Shown piece by piece: positions 17,301 through 26,102 of a stretch of DNA of 64,000 bases (within the stretch, counting starts at the first letter, position 1; each line of letters starts with the position of its first letter). Made by a program: the position numbers and the translations under genes. The notes beneath the pieces are model-generated. The model did not search any database. It saw only the letters and a program-made list of their open reading frames with translations, and had not been told where the DNA came from. This stretch comes from Schizochytrium sp. TIO01 (Eukaryota > Sar > Bigyra > Thraustochytrida > Thraustochytriidae): NCBI GenBank assembly GCA_004764695.1, contig SMSO01000014.1, forward strand, positions 7,398,265-7,462,264, written 5' to 3'.

Positions 17301-19348
17301 GCGGGCCTCACGACAGTTTCGTTTTCCAGCCTTTCAACCTGCTGGGCCAGCATGCTGCTCCTCGTGGGGTCTGTGTCTGGCACCAAAAAGCTGTTGTTCT
17401 TCGAGGCGTGGAAGGTGAAGGAGCGCTTGCTGCCGCACTTGAAGCAGTAGAGCTCGAGGTCCATGGATGCAGTGAGGGTCAGTTTGTGCATGTTCGTGTT
17501 ATTCTCACTCTGGCAGAACAAACAGAAACGAAAGCCGGTTTCTACGCAGTGGAAACGCACGATGGCGCACATACCCACGCCTCCCTCGAGCCCGTGGAAA
17601 GCAACATTCGGCGCGTAGTCCACTTTACCGTCGGCCTTGACCGCTTCCAGGATCCCCTTGAGGCTCCGGAGAAGATAGTTGCGCAGGTACCTAGCTTTGT
17701 TCAGACGAACAAAGTTGCCTGCGACCACGCGGGCCAGCATGAGGTTCTCCAGGTTCCCCACACTCTGCATATTGTCCTCGTCAACTCCGGTGTGCTCGTT
17801 TCGCAACTGGAAGAGCGCCTGCCAGATGTGCGCCTTCTGCGGGTCGCCGCGCCTCCCGTTCGACTCCCAGACCAATGCGTTCATAGTTTTAATGATTCGT
17901 CTGGCCGGTGGGCAGTAGCCGAGCTCGTTTACATTATTGCAGCATTTGCGAATGTACTCAAACCCGGTTTTCTTCGCTTCGTCGGGCACCTTGATCACGC
18001 GCGGGTTTGAACAGAGCTGCGGGTAAAAATGCACTACGCTGTGGTGCCAGGGGCGCTGCAAGTCACCCGATCGGACGGGCTTGAGAAAGCGGAGGTAATC
18101 CTTGGCCTTGGCGCCCTGCAGCTTCTGCCGCACCACTTGGAAGCCATCATCAGCCTTGGCGCACCCTGGAAGACGGAACTCGCGTTTACCTTTCGAGTAA
18201 ATCACAACGTCCATCAGGCAGCCCAGCTTGAAGATACTCCAAGGATTAGAAGCAGCAGAGGCAGAGGCAGAATCAGCAGCAGAGGCAGAAGCAGCAGAAG
18301 CAGGATTATTGATCCTCTTGTACTTGCGGAAGTGGAAGCACCGCCGGAAGATCTCAAGGTGGCCGTGGCAGATCCCTGAAGTCTCAGCGGAAACGGCGAT
18401 TTCTCTGGTCACGATCTTGAGCATCATAGCAGTAATCACCGCGGCGGCCTGCCGCAGGACCTCGCGGTTGGGGAAGCCCGCCTCGCACCCCACAATGGCG
18501 TGGAAGGAGATCTTGGGCTCCTTCGCATAGTACTGGGGCCGGTTGCTCTCCAGGATGAGGAAATCGTCTGCGGCCAGCTGCAGAGGGGCTCCGTCTCGAT
18601 CAGTCATCGTCTCGTTCATGATCATCACGGCAAGGCGGCAGAGCGTGGTGACAGAAATGCGAATATCCTCGTAGCTAAGTGGCAGGTCATCCCTCAGAGA
18701 GCGCACGCGCATGTCCTCTGAATCAACGTCTACGTCAATATCAAAGTGCATCTTGCACGCTTCGTAAGACTGGATGATCTCGTTGTAGTTCCGCAGAAAG
18801 GGCGGCGTGCTGGCTACAACCAGGCAAAGGTCGCGCGGGCCCAGCAGCGGCATGAAGCGGTGCGCAACGTGGTTCCCTATAAATCCGTTCACCGCAAGGA
18901 AAAGCACGTGCGTGTCTCTGCGGGCGTCATACTCTTCTTCGCCGTAAGCGGAGTGCAGCTTGTAGTGCCGCCGGAGCTCCGCAAGTTTGGTCTTGAACCT
19001 GGAAATAAGCGTGGCGTCTGTATCTGCGAGACCTCTGTCGCTGTCTTCCACCGGGAAACGCGCCAAAATCATCGACAGGTCCCCCTGCTCGCTCATCTTG
19101 CCGTGCAGGGACCGCAGGCGCGCGTCGTTCATCGAGTCGAAGGAACTCACAAGCTCGCGAAGGGCGTACACAGAAGCATTCTGGCGCCGCTTGAGCTTAG
19201 GAAGGGGCCACGAAACCAGCGTGCTATCGCAAGCCCTTTCCATATCGCTAAAACCAAAGGCCTGGTCAATGGAAATGCTCTTGATCGCATCATTGATCCG
19301 AAGAGCGCGGTCAATGCGCCTTTGCTCACGCTCGGCCTCAGTAATCAT
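14324..19348 (-). CDS. Primase-helicase fusion (archaeo-eukaryotic primase plus UL9/origin-binding-like SF2 helicase)
   Basis: 1674 residues from the ATG at 19348; the frame continues upstream through an Arg run from a TTC microsatellite, but only to GTG. Residues about 190-400 hold primase motifs: FDIDVDVD (203-207), KISFHAIV (His283) and MDVVIYSKGKREFRLPGCAK. A Cys/His cluster near 609-640 resembles the zinc finger of herpes UL52-like primases. The helicase follows: Walker A SSMGTGKTE (about 749-757), Walker B VVVLDEFTS (851-852), motif III FSDADMD, motif V and motif VI QLLARVRAPRSGR (about 1048-1060), as in Herpes_ori_bp proteins. Q-rich and Glu-rich linkers lead to a C-terminal domain of about 230 residues not recognised. 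It probably primes and unwinds viral DNA. The gene is G+C rich relative to its neighbours. Confidence 0.85.
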   Translation of the reverse strand: MITEAEREQRRIDRALRINDAIKSISIDQAFGFSDMERACDSTLVSWPLPKLKRRQNASVYALRELVSSFDSMNDARLRSLHGKMSEQGDLSMILARFPVEDSDRGLADTDATLISRFKTKLAELRRHYKLHSAYGEEEYDARRDTHVLFLAVNGFIGNHVAHRFMPLLGPRDLCLVVASTPPFLRNYNEIIQSYEACKMHFDIDVDVDSEDMRVRSLRDDLPLSYEDIRISVTTLCRLAVMIMNETMTDRDGAPLQLAADDFLILESNRPQYYAKEPKISFHAIVGCEAGFPNREVLRQAAAVITAMMLKIVTREIAVSAETSGICHGHLEIFRRCFHFRKYKRINNPASAASASAADSASASAASNPWSIFKLGCLMDVVIYSKGKREFRLPGCAKADDGFQVVRQKLQGAKAKDYLRFLKPVRSGDLQRPWHHSVVHFYPQLCSNPRVIKVPDEAKKTGFEYIRKCCNNVNELGYCPPARRIIKTMNALVWESNGRRGDPQKAHIWQALFQLRNEHTGVDEDNMQSVGNLENLMLARVVAGNFVRLNKARYLRNYLLRSLKGILEAVKADGKVDYAPNVAFHGLEGGVGMCAIVRFHCVETGFRFCLFCQSENNTNMHKLTLTASMDLELYCFKCGSKRSFTFHASKNNSFLVPDTDPTRSSMLAQQVERLENETVVRPARMPVSKVAMGIGALRKFAPYHHIYRLEPLEERRFHDIADLSQIFGPQRRGGEPTSPLLGPSTLVLWSSMGTGKTELIAKVIEELPEEASVLSISFRRMLAAALASRLGLVNYRKDGRIDRAALTEPRLSIQLDSLRHIFTPEAVVLEDGTVERAMIGRLEYDVVVLDEFTSLMSHVVSETLSEHREVTLYIMIELIRKAKVVIFSDADMDDTAAQWIESLRPPRQQNYFRVHINRLSPYMRVYCLVPYMCQWFQRAETVLREGKNLFIVCPGKHQCRALEAWFVEFVHVRLGFQDVSDVYAVKAITGDDTEKTKESMADTKSWENYRVLIVNSVLGAGLDYSANHFEETMVFIGSQEVTPRNVMQLLARVRAPRSGRVSIYLHTNITVHETDGLSSVEMVEINSGGFEIPECEAPPPLPRGAKTTRIYAAAMTSFVLERVRYQKRLSNADYLRTFLMQILSNYIDPRQARMFVQTDTDSSYDREVSTQFRFGRYMNITEHSRSSEVAGYLEHVREHPEDDTIISRGYKTSLELARYFYKGLNDPDAAEELLRHIEQLGGLRKIQMLADLLLSTKEDLQLKANEASIPTNPVEYLQRGQELEGVQIWHENYDQVKKKRRVLIDYLEVLGSPPEAFREIEQDEEAAGTEEDPILQQQEPPQQQEQQEQQENYDDDFFTQQEELFTQQPSQEEEEEEEEEEEEQIAMAASELDEGGNAAGAVGAAAIPAAVPPPPPHHHVISKAINLDKVEVHSCPSKERSDVAVFHLHRLCEEFDLVFKEVVKADPENPWKLAVTRRVLREVLGVPLSKQQAGVCTQHPGCKVATFDVPSRTIAKLLMGSLVERERAERLEKGRLSIYHKASEIVNQWIAEDAKCTPFLNLHGGQQEIQEVLSDLRGLCEEQKSKNRFFANTYKGSIKKKVEERKMMWDLAIPTLFEPVTPATGGQDGFSYVQRQSKVMQGYIDAQKSNLIHVFSTRIDEFRGLAPDNDDDSH

Positions 19349-20088
19349 CAGGAGGGGAGGTTTTTTTCTTCTTCTTGTTGTTTGGTTTGTTTTTAAAATA
19401 AATTTTAGTCTTCTTCTTCTTCTTCTTCTTCTTCTTCTTCTTCTTCTTCTTCTAATGTGATGGACCACTGACTGCTATTACCTTGTTTGAACGAATCAAG
19501 CTTTTTTGATCATCCAACTCAATCTTGATTTTAGTTTTGCTTCGTAGTTTTTTATTTCACAATGGCTTCTTGCGTGTAAATCCAAAAGCAAAATCTAACC
19601 ACGAATCGACCTTTGTTGAAATGCCTATATTGCCAAGGGAGGGCCCCTCTCTAACCGTCTAACCTGTCGAGATCTTCCAACAACTGGAATTATTGTACTT
19701 CCATTTGTACCAATTTTTGTAAGTTTGAAATTGTGGTTTGTTACGGGAAAATATAGTTTTATACTAATTGCGTCATAGTCACAGGAAAACTTTCTGTAAA
19801 TATACACCACCCCGCAAAACTTTGTACTTCCATGTGCTCCAAGGGTCTGGAGCTTTTGGTAGACCAGATCGACCAAACGGTTTGCCAGAGTTCGGAGCAG
19901 AGCTGTTCGTGAAGAGCGATTTAGAAAAAAACGAGAAGGAAATCGGATAACTCCAGACTTTTTGATCTTTTTGGCTTCTCCAGATCCCAAACCGGAAATC
20001 CAGAGCTCTTTAGCATCGCATTTTCCTTTAAAGATAGTTTCACGAGTTCTCACATCTAGACATACGAAAGAAATAGTACGTAGAAACA
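19349..20088. other. Intergenic region with TTC microsatellite
   Basis: No supported gene. A TTC run from about 19408 to 19453 precedes the primase-helicase start. An open minus frame at 19625-20089 has only a TTG start and overlaps the leader of the next gene, so it was not called. Confidence 0.5.
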
Positions 20089-21030
20089 ATGAGCGGAGAT
20101 AAGCAAGAAGTTCAAGACATTGAGCAAGTGCAGCAGGTTTACTCCAAGTATGAAAACCTCTCTCCTGCCATGCGCGCTGCGGTGCTCAACGATCCCGCGG
20201 TGAAGAACGCTTCGCCGCGCCTGCTAGATATCTGGCACTACACCAATCGCTTCATCGGAGCGACAGGCTTCGTCTACCACGCAGCCCAAGTAGCACGCAT
20301 GTGTGGACTTTCTGATGATATGCGTGATTTTAAACATCACCAACTGGAAAAACATGGAGAAAGGGGTGTGGATTGGGATTTTGTTAAGAAATCGGAGGTT
20401 TTTCCAGCTCTTTTCGGTGAAAATTTCAGAATGAACAGAACGAACAGCGGTGTCCATATTGAAAACTCCATAGTATTACCAGTGCCTGGGTCCACCACCG
20501 GAGAGACTGTGACAATTTCCCCGGGAGGAAATGCAGCCAAGTTTCCTATGCTAACCGAGAAGTTCGCTCGCCGACTGATCCTTTCTTCAAATGGACAAAT
20601 TGGGCGCCTCTATCGCGAGTTCATGATCGTCTTCTGGTCTGCCATTGCTAAGATCAGAGAAGAGCCCCTGACTGCAGCAAAGGTCATCCAAGATGCAGAT
20701 GAAGAAATTGAAGAAATCATTCAGGATACTGTGCTCGAACCCATTCCAGTGAACAAGCACAACGAAATTCGTGATAAAATCGCAGATAGATATAATGGGA
20801 AAATTGAAAGTGTTAACGATGCAGGCACTGCAGACGTAGAAACGAAAGACGAAGTCATCGAAGTGAAGCCCGTGGAAGATTGGTCTCATGGGATTGGGCA
20901 GGTATTTGGTTACGGAGAAGCAACAGGAAAGAGAAAGCGCTTGGTGCTTTTCGGTGAGAAAGAGCCCAATCCCATTTGTAAAAAGGTGTGCGACAAATTG
21001 GGAATCTCCCTTGAAATTCTTAAAGAGTAA
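20089..21030 (+). CDS. MSV199-like protein with C-terminal PD-(D/E)XK nuclease domain
   Basis: 313 residues, ATG at 20089. Residues about 45-185 resemble the MSV199/BRO-type DNA-binding domain of large DNA viruses, with VYHAAQVARMCGL, a DWDFVKKSE block and FPMLTEKFARRLIL followed by LYREFM. Residues about 228-310 form a compact PD-(D/E)XK nuclease: Asp249 in GTADVETKD, Glu258-Val-Lys260 in EVIEVKPVEDW, and a conserved GIGQVFGYGEA helix. This nuclease type is often attached to viral DNA-binding modules. The N-terminal half is nearly the same as that of the broken copies at 21235 and 24834, which carry other or no C-termini. The activity is probably DNA cleavage; the biological target is unknown. 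Confidence 0.75.
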   Translation: MSGDKQEVQDIEQVQQVYSKYENLSPAMRAAVLNDPAVKNASPRLLDIWHYTNRFIGATGFVYHAAQVARMCGLSDDMRDFKHHQLEKHGERGVDWDFVKKSEVFPALFGENFRMNRTNSGVHIENSIVLPVPGSTTGETVTISPGGNAAKFPMLTEKFARRLILSSNGQIGRLYREFMIVFWSAIAKIREEPLTAAKVIQDADEEIEEIIQDTVLEPIPVNKHNEIRDKIADRYNGKIESVNDAGTADVETKDEVIEVKPVEDWSHGIGQVFGYGEATGKRKRLVLFGEKEPNPICKKVCDKLGISLEILKE

Positions 21031-21234
21031 AATCAATTAAAAGAAATTTAAAAGAAAAGAAGAATAAATCCATCTGAGTTTTTTCTCCTCCTGATCTCAA
21101 GTCAGAAAATCAGGAATCCTTTGCCATTTTTTTTTTTCTTTTAAAGCATCTTTAAAAGTTTTTTTTGTATTTTGAGAAAACAAAGAAAACGAGAAGAAGA
21201 AAGAAAACAATACGTACGTACTTAGCTAAGAACA

Positions 21235-22435
21235 ATGAGCGGAACTTATCAAGAAGTTCAAGACATTGAGCAAGTGCAGCAGGTTTACTCCAAGTATGCA
21301 AACCTCACTGAGGCCATGCGCGCTGCGGTGCTCAATGATCCCACGGTGAAGAACGCTTCGCCCCGCCTGCTGGACATCTGGCACTATACGAATCGCTTCA
21401 TCGGAGCGAAAGGTTTTGTCTACCACGCAGCCCAAGTAGCGCGCATGTGCGGACTGGCATACAATGCTAATCATGATCGCGTTCACTTCAAAGAGAGGTA
21501 CCTCGAAGTTCATGGTGAAAAGGCGGTAGACTGGGATTTTGTCAAGAAATCGGAGGTTTTCAAACCCTCTTTCGGAGAAAAATCCAATTATTCCAATGCT
21601 GGTACTTATGCTGGTACTTCCGAAAACTCCATATTATTACCAGTGCCTGGGTCGACCACCGGAGAAACTGCAACAATTTCCCCGGGAGGAAATGCGGCGA
21701 AGTTTCCTATGCTGACCGAGAAGTTCGCTCGCCGGCTGATTTTGCGTTGCGGTCAGAAGGGTTTAGATAAGGACTACGCTGAGTTCCTCCTTGCCATGAA
21801 TGATATTGTGGTGAAGGTTGCTACCGGTCAGTACGTGCAACCCGAAGAACAGCAGGAGCAACAGAACCGAGGTACTAAACGTCCTATGACCTAGCAGGAG
21901 GAACTGGAGTATGAGAAGTTTCTACTTTTTCAGAAGGAGCGTATGGAGGAGCTCAAATTAAAGAAAGCTCGTCGAGATGCCGAAGAAGCCCAGTTGAGGC
22001 AGATTCAGGCGGAGAATTTCTTCAAAATGATGGCCGCATATGGAGGTGACGAGTCTGACCGTGACAAGATCCACCGCATGGATTACCAGCGCAATATCGT
22101 TTTCTCCATTGGTGATTCCTTGCTTCAGGATATCAGGGGAGGTCACTCACAAATGCAGAGTGGCCAGCCAGCCTGTGCACACCATTATGGACGCTGAGCC
22201 TGCAGAAAGAGAAATTACCATTTCCGAAGTTGCTTTGCGATTGCTGGGACACCCTGCACGCGACAAGGAACTTCCCAAGTTTGGAATGGCTGTGAGCAAA
22301 CTCTATTTTGCTAAGTACGGCACCAAGCCTCCCAAGCGCAACCAGTTCGTGGATGGTGCGCCTCGCCAAGTCAATTCTTATACTACTAAGGACCTTGACC
22401 TTCTTGAGCAAGGCATTCATCAGTGTATCCAATAA
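21235..22435 (+). pseudogene. MSV199-like protein with coiled-coil C-terminus, broken by a stop and a frame change
   Basis: The first 219 codons (21235-21894) encode the same MSV199-like domain as the gene at 20089. A TAG at 21892-21894 interrupts the frame, which then continues unbroken as a charged coiled coil to about 22135. After a frame change near 22130-22150 a conserved C-terminal domain follows, with ITISEVALRLLGHP, GMAVSKLYFAKYG and VNSYTTKDLDLLEQGI, ending at 22435. The three parts are co-linear and make sense only as one former gene of about 400 residues. Either this is a pseudogene or the first part alone is a short functional protein. The C-terminal module differs from the nuclease on the sister gene. 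Confidence 0.7.
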
Positions 22436-22860
22436 AACTCTACCAGTAGAGAAATCGATGGAAAATTTCTAAACACTCAAATAAAACGAAAATGTAGTAC
22501 CTCTAGATCTTCCTGCACCCAAAATTGAATTGGAGGAGAGTGATGAGTCATCCATGCGCCATCAAAATCCGCTTTCCACCTTCGGTTTTTCGTAGGTACC
22601 CTTTTATTTTGGTTCTCACCCAAAGCAGACCACTAACTAAGGAAGCTTAAATTTTCTTATAGATACGAAGGTGAGAGTGTGAAAGAAGAGGAGGGAGAGA
22701 AAATGGGAAAGGGCAAACGCCGCAAAGCCGCAAACGCGGTGACGACAGTGCGACGACGAACGAGGGCGCGACGGGAGCCAAAGCGTCAGGCAGTCGCAGG
22801 GGTGTGCCGTTCCGGAAGGTAGGTATTGGGCGTTTAGATCCCGTCCCTGAGAATAACGCG
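22436..22860. other. Intergenic leader of second HNH gene
   Basis: No supported separate gene. An ATG at 22703 opens a very basic 37-codon frame (Lys/Arg rich) that ends at TAG near 22820. It could be a lost N-terminal extension of the HNH protein in another frame, since its paralogue also begins with a basic segment. Confidence 0.4.
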
Positions 22861-24135
22861 ATGGAGAATCAAGGCGCTTTGGACGATGCCGAGAGCAGGC
22901 GCCGCACAGCCCAACGAGTATATGATGATATAATCAATGAGCTCGAACGAATAAAGGAGAAGATCGAGCAATTTGAAGAGGCGGCCAATGAGGACAACGA
23001 ACAGGAGATTTTCGACCAACTGTCCAAATATAATCAACGCCGTTTTGGAAATGTTGATGGTTACTTAAAGTATTTACTTGAGGGACTAGCGAATCTCAGA
23101 CGTGAAAGAGAAGTTCAAGGCGAAGTATTGAAGACGGCTACTCAGGAGGTCCAAGACCTTAGGGCAGCACTCAGACTGATCACGCACGGTGATAAGCACT
23201 ATTTTGAGGTCACTGGTTGGATCAACGGATCGAAATATAGTACTGGCGTTCGTCAGAGCGTCTACTATGCCGCAGCTGATACAGGTGGAATGTACCTCAC
23301 CTCGGTCGATGAAGAGCCTCACGATGCTCATCGAAATGCTATATACTATAATGGAGAAGACCTCAATTTTCAGCTTTTCTTTTGTGACGAAAAGGCGGCC
23401 AGAGAATTTACAGTCTTGATTTCCAACGGCCGGAGTCAGCGAGTGAACACGAAGATATCTAATTCGGAAAGTATATCCAACGAAGACCTCCGTAACATTC
23501 TTTACGACGATTATGATACTACGGATGAACCAGACTCGCCTGGCATCTCCCACGCATCTTCAATCTCTAGCAAGACTTTGGCCGACTTGTCGAGTAACCT
23601 GGCCAAATTTCAATCCATTGAACGTTCTGATTTAGTGGCGCGTGGTAAAGCACAAATCTGTCACCTTGTGGATAAGAGTCACGTTGGAAGCATCGAAGGT
23701 TTCTCTGATGATGACAACAATAAGCTATGCTTAACCCCGACTCTTCACGCGAAGTTCGATGGGAATCGGAACAGGCACGGATATTCATCTGCCCCTGACA
23801 TACTGATCGAGCACGTTGTTGCGCCGCGAGAGGGCCTCATTGTTACCGCTCCGGGGTTAATTGAAAACCCTGGATTCACCGATGACCAACTACAGGAACG
23901 CGCTTTGGTCTGGCTCAAAGTGAACTTTCCTTACAAAGAAGACTTCATTCTTTTTGGGAATCTACTCAAATTTGGTAGCATCGTTGATCCTGAGGAGGAC
24001 CTAGAGTTGCGGTGTTGGGTTGTCTATACTTTTGTCCACGTTCTTGATAAAGATCAGTTTATGGAGAATATTGATTGGAAAGCAAAACGCACGAAGCAAG
24101 TATGGGAGGAACTGGGATTTAATCAAAGCAATTAA
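22861..24135 (+). CDS. Coiled-coil protein with HNH-type nuclease domain, paralogue of the gene at 584-1924
   Basis: 424 residues from the ATG at 22861; the frame extends upstream only to GTG at 22804. Residues about 10-105 are a coiled coil. The middle region aligns with the first HNH protein (RRxVYFTAA versus RQSVYYAAA, then SHRRAIRYEGD versus AHRNAIYYNGE). The nuclease core is CHLVDK (about 267-272), SDDDNNKLCLTP and LHAKFDGNRNRHGY. The C-terminal VYTFVHVLDKDQFMENIDWKA matches the paralogue end. Sequence divergence is large, so the duplication is old. It sits between two broken MSV199-like copies, suggesting that this patch gathers mobile or host-targeting genes. Confidence 0.75.
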   Translation: MENQGALDDAESRRRTAQRVYDDIINELERIKEKIEQFEEAANEDNEQEIFDQLSKYNQRRFGNVDGYLKYLLEGLANLRREREVQGEVLKTATQEVQDLRAALRLITHGDKHYFEVTGWINGSKYSTGVRQSVYYAAADTGGMYLTSVDEEPHDAHRNAIYYNGEDLNFQLFFCDEKAAREFTVLISNGRSQRVNTKISNSESISNEDLRNILYDDYDTTDEPDSPGISHASSISSKTLADLSSNLAKFQSIERSDLVARGKAQICHLVDKSHVGSIEGFSDDDNNKLCLTPTLHAKFDGNRNRHGYSSAPDILIEHVVAPREGLIVTAPGLIENPGFTDDQLQERALVWLKVNFPYKEDFILFGNLLKFGSIVDPEEDLELRCWVVYTFVHVLDKDQFMENIDWKAKRTKQVWEELGFNQSN

Positions 24136-24230
24136 CCGTCTGAACTTTAAAAAATAAAAACAAATTACCACTAAGGCGGAATGTCTCCGGGCCGTCTATA
24201 TTCTCAACCAGTTTTGCAGACAGTCCGCTT

Positions 24231-24290
24231 CGCCAAGTCAATTCTTATACTACTAAGGACCTTGACCTTCTTGAGCAAGGCATTCATCAG
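24231..24290 (+). pseudogene. 60-bp exact copy of the end of the broken MSV199-like gene
   Basis: Bases 24231-24290 are identical to 22364-22423, which encode the last conserved residues (SYTTKDLDLLEQ region). It has no reading frame of its own. An exact match of this length beside diverged neighbours points to a recent duplication or conversion event. Confidence 0.8.
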
Positions 24291-24382
24291 AGTGTATATA
24301 AAGAAGAAAAACAAAATCCTATTTTTCCCTTACGTTCTTTTTATGATTTATCCCGTTTCCGCTATTGGAAACACCGTACTAG

Positions 24383-24628
24383 GGTCTATTAAGCAAAAAC
24401 ACTCCTAAACGTGCATTTGCGAAAGAAATCGGTGCAGAGCTTTGGTACATTGATGCTGATAAGCGACTTGGCGCTCTGCCCGAAGACGCCCATGCTACAG
24501 AGCGACTTGCGTGCACACCCGAGGCTCGCGCTGAGTGCGACGTTATCTTTGATAATAACGGGGAACACGCCGAGATTCCTCGCAAGCTAGAACAACTCAA
24601 AGAGCAATACAAAATAAACAAAGTATAA
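24383..24628 (+). pseudogene. C-terminal remnant resembling a P-loop nucleotide kinase
   Basis: An open frame without an ATG start encodes about 81 residues ending at TAA (24626-24628), beginning after a TAG at 24380. The pattern AFAKEIGAELWYIDADKRL, then ATERLAC, then CDVIFDNNGEHAEIPRKLEQL resembles the C-terminal lid-to-end region of deoxynucleoside monophosphate kinase-like enzymes, in which a D-x-x-I-x-N-N/D-G turn precedes the last helix. The P-loop half is absent. It is therefore best read as a relic; the family call is tentative. Confidence 0.45.
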
Positions 24629-24833
24629 AACACAAAAACAAGTTCATTCATTTAAAACAAACTTAATTTTAAAAGAAATCGAAAAACTCTAGACTTGCTT
24701 TTTTTCTCCTCGAAAATCAGGAACCCTTTGCCATTTTTTTCTTTTAAAGCATCTTTAAAAAGGTTTTTGCCTTGAACAAACAAAGAAACGAGAAGAAGAA
24801 AGAAAACAATACATAGGTACTTAGCTAAGAACA

Positions 24834-25074
24834 ATGAGCGGAACTCATCAAGAGGTTCAAGTTGTGTCCACGCAACGCGGACACAATTGAAAACTCCATA
24901 GTATTACCAGCGCCTGGGTCGGCCACAGGAGAAACTGTGACAATTTCTCCGGGAGGGAATGCAGCAAAGTTTCCTATGCTTACTGAGAAGTTCGCTCGCC
25001 GCTTGATTTTGCGTTGCGGTCAGAAAGGCCTAGATAAGGACTACGCTGAGTTCCTCCTTGCCATTAGTGAGACC
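24834..25074 (+). pseudogene. Third MSV199-like copy, internally deleted
   Basis: The leader and first codons (MSGTHQEVQ) match the gene at 21235, including about 150 bp of upstream sequence. The coding sequence then jumps, with a frame change near 24860, to the block ENSIVLPAPGSATGETVTISPGG and FPMLTEKFARRLILRCGQKG, skipping about 95 residues. Similarity stops near 25070, exactly where the convergent membrane-protein gene ends. It is a non-functional relic. Confidence 0.7.
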
Positions 25075-25452
25075 TCACTTGACCATCATAATGGCTTTTC
25101 TGGCTACGCTCTTCGCTGTGTCCTTCTCAGAAGCTGTTGAGGTCTGAGCTTTGCTAGCTTTTGCCGCTGCGGAGGAAGCGGACGACGAGGATTTATTCGA
25201 TTCCTCGCTTTCTTCATCTTCACCTTCTCCTTCCCCGCTTGCCCCCTTCAATGCGCTCTTCGCGGAGCTCTCCACGCTTCCGACTGCTGATCGAACACCG
25301 CCAAAGACAGCCTTCAGGATTCCTGTGAGAATCTCAGGAAGGAAAAGGAAGAGACCACCAAGCACAAGAAAAAGAATGAAAAGTCCAGCCAGACTGATTC
25401 CTTGTGTGGTCGCTTGAGAGTCTGCATCCAGGACTTGTTTGAGATCAGTCAT
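25075..25452 (-). CDS. Small membrane protein with acidic Ser-rich tail
   Basis: 125 residues, ATG at 25452. One hydrophobic helix lies at about 21-43 (LAGLFILFLVLGGLFLFLPEILTGIL). The tail is Ser/Ala/Glu rich and ends in a basic segment. The start codon overlaps the stop of the upstream gene by four bases (ATGA), so the two genes were probably expressed together or the second promoter lies inside the first gene. Function unknown; the context suggests a virion membrane protein. Confidence 0.6.
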   Translation of the reverse strand: MTDLKQVLDADSQATTQGISLAGLFILFLVLGGLFLFLPEILTGILKAVFGGVRSAVGSVESSAKSALKGASGEGEGEDEESEESNKSSSSASSAAAKASKAQTSTASEKDTAKSVARKAIMMVK

Positions 25453-26069
25453 TGCGTTCTTTTGTTCTTCTCGGGACACACTATTTGTCTTGTACTACGA
25501 AAGTCTACTTTCTCTCTTTTCATCGAAGAAGAAATTTTACTAAAGACCACCCGACCTGATGAGAAACCCATCGCCACGAGAGCCGTCGCGAGAATGACCA
25601 TATACAGAATGAAAAGTACATTCACTAGCCCGCGGGCTAGCAGAACCTGCTTCTCCTCACCGCGGTGCGCAGCTTCAAAATGCCGAAGAACGCGGAACCC
25701 AATTGTCATGAGAGTGGTCGCGCAAAGAGAGAAAATCCACATAGCTCTCAATTTACCAGGAGGAAGTACCATGGTCACTCCTGCAAGCAGAGCAAGGACG
25801 ACCAGTGTAAGAGACGCAACAATACCATCTGTGACGCCGCTCATTCCCGTCTGAGCCAGCTCCTCGTCCCCTAAAACTGCGCCTGTCGTAGTGGTTGCTG
25901 CGCCACTGGTACTTGCATCTGCGAGCTCGGCGGCAACCATTTTATTTGATAAAACACGCAAAGGGTGTGCACCTTTCATTTTTTGTAAAGGATTCCTTTT
26001 ACTACTACTGGATTGCTGGCTTTGCTGCTGTTGCTGCTGAGACAAAAGCATTTCCTCCTGCTGCTGTTG

Positions 26070-26102
<33 letters not shown>

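Noticed and set aside
16436-18010. Long plus-strand open frames (212 and 283 codons) opposite the helicase
   Set aside because: They lie antisense inside the well supported primase-helicase gene and show no motifs; the G+C-rich coding strand easily creates such shadows.
19625-20089. 154-codon minus-strand open frame
   Set aside because: Only a TTG start, unremarkable composition, and it overlaps the leader of the gene starting at 20089.
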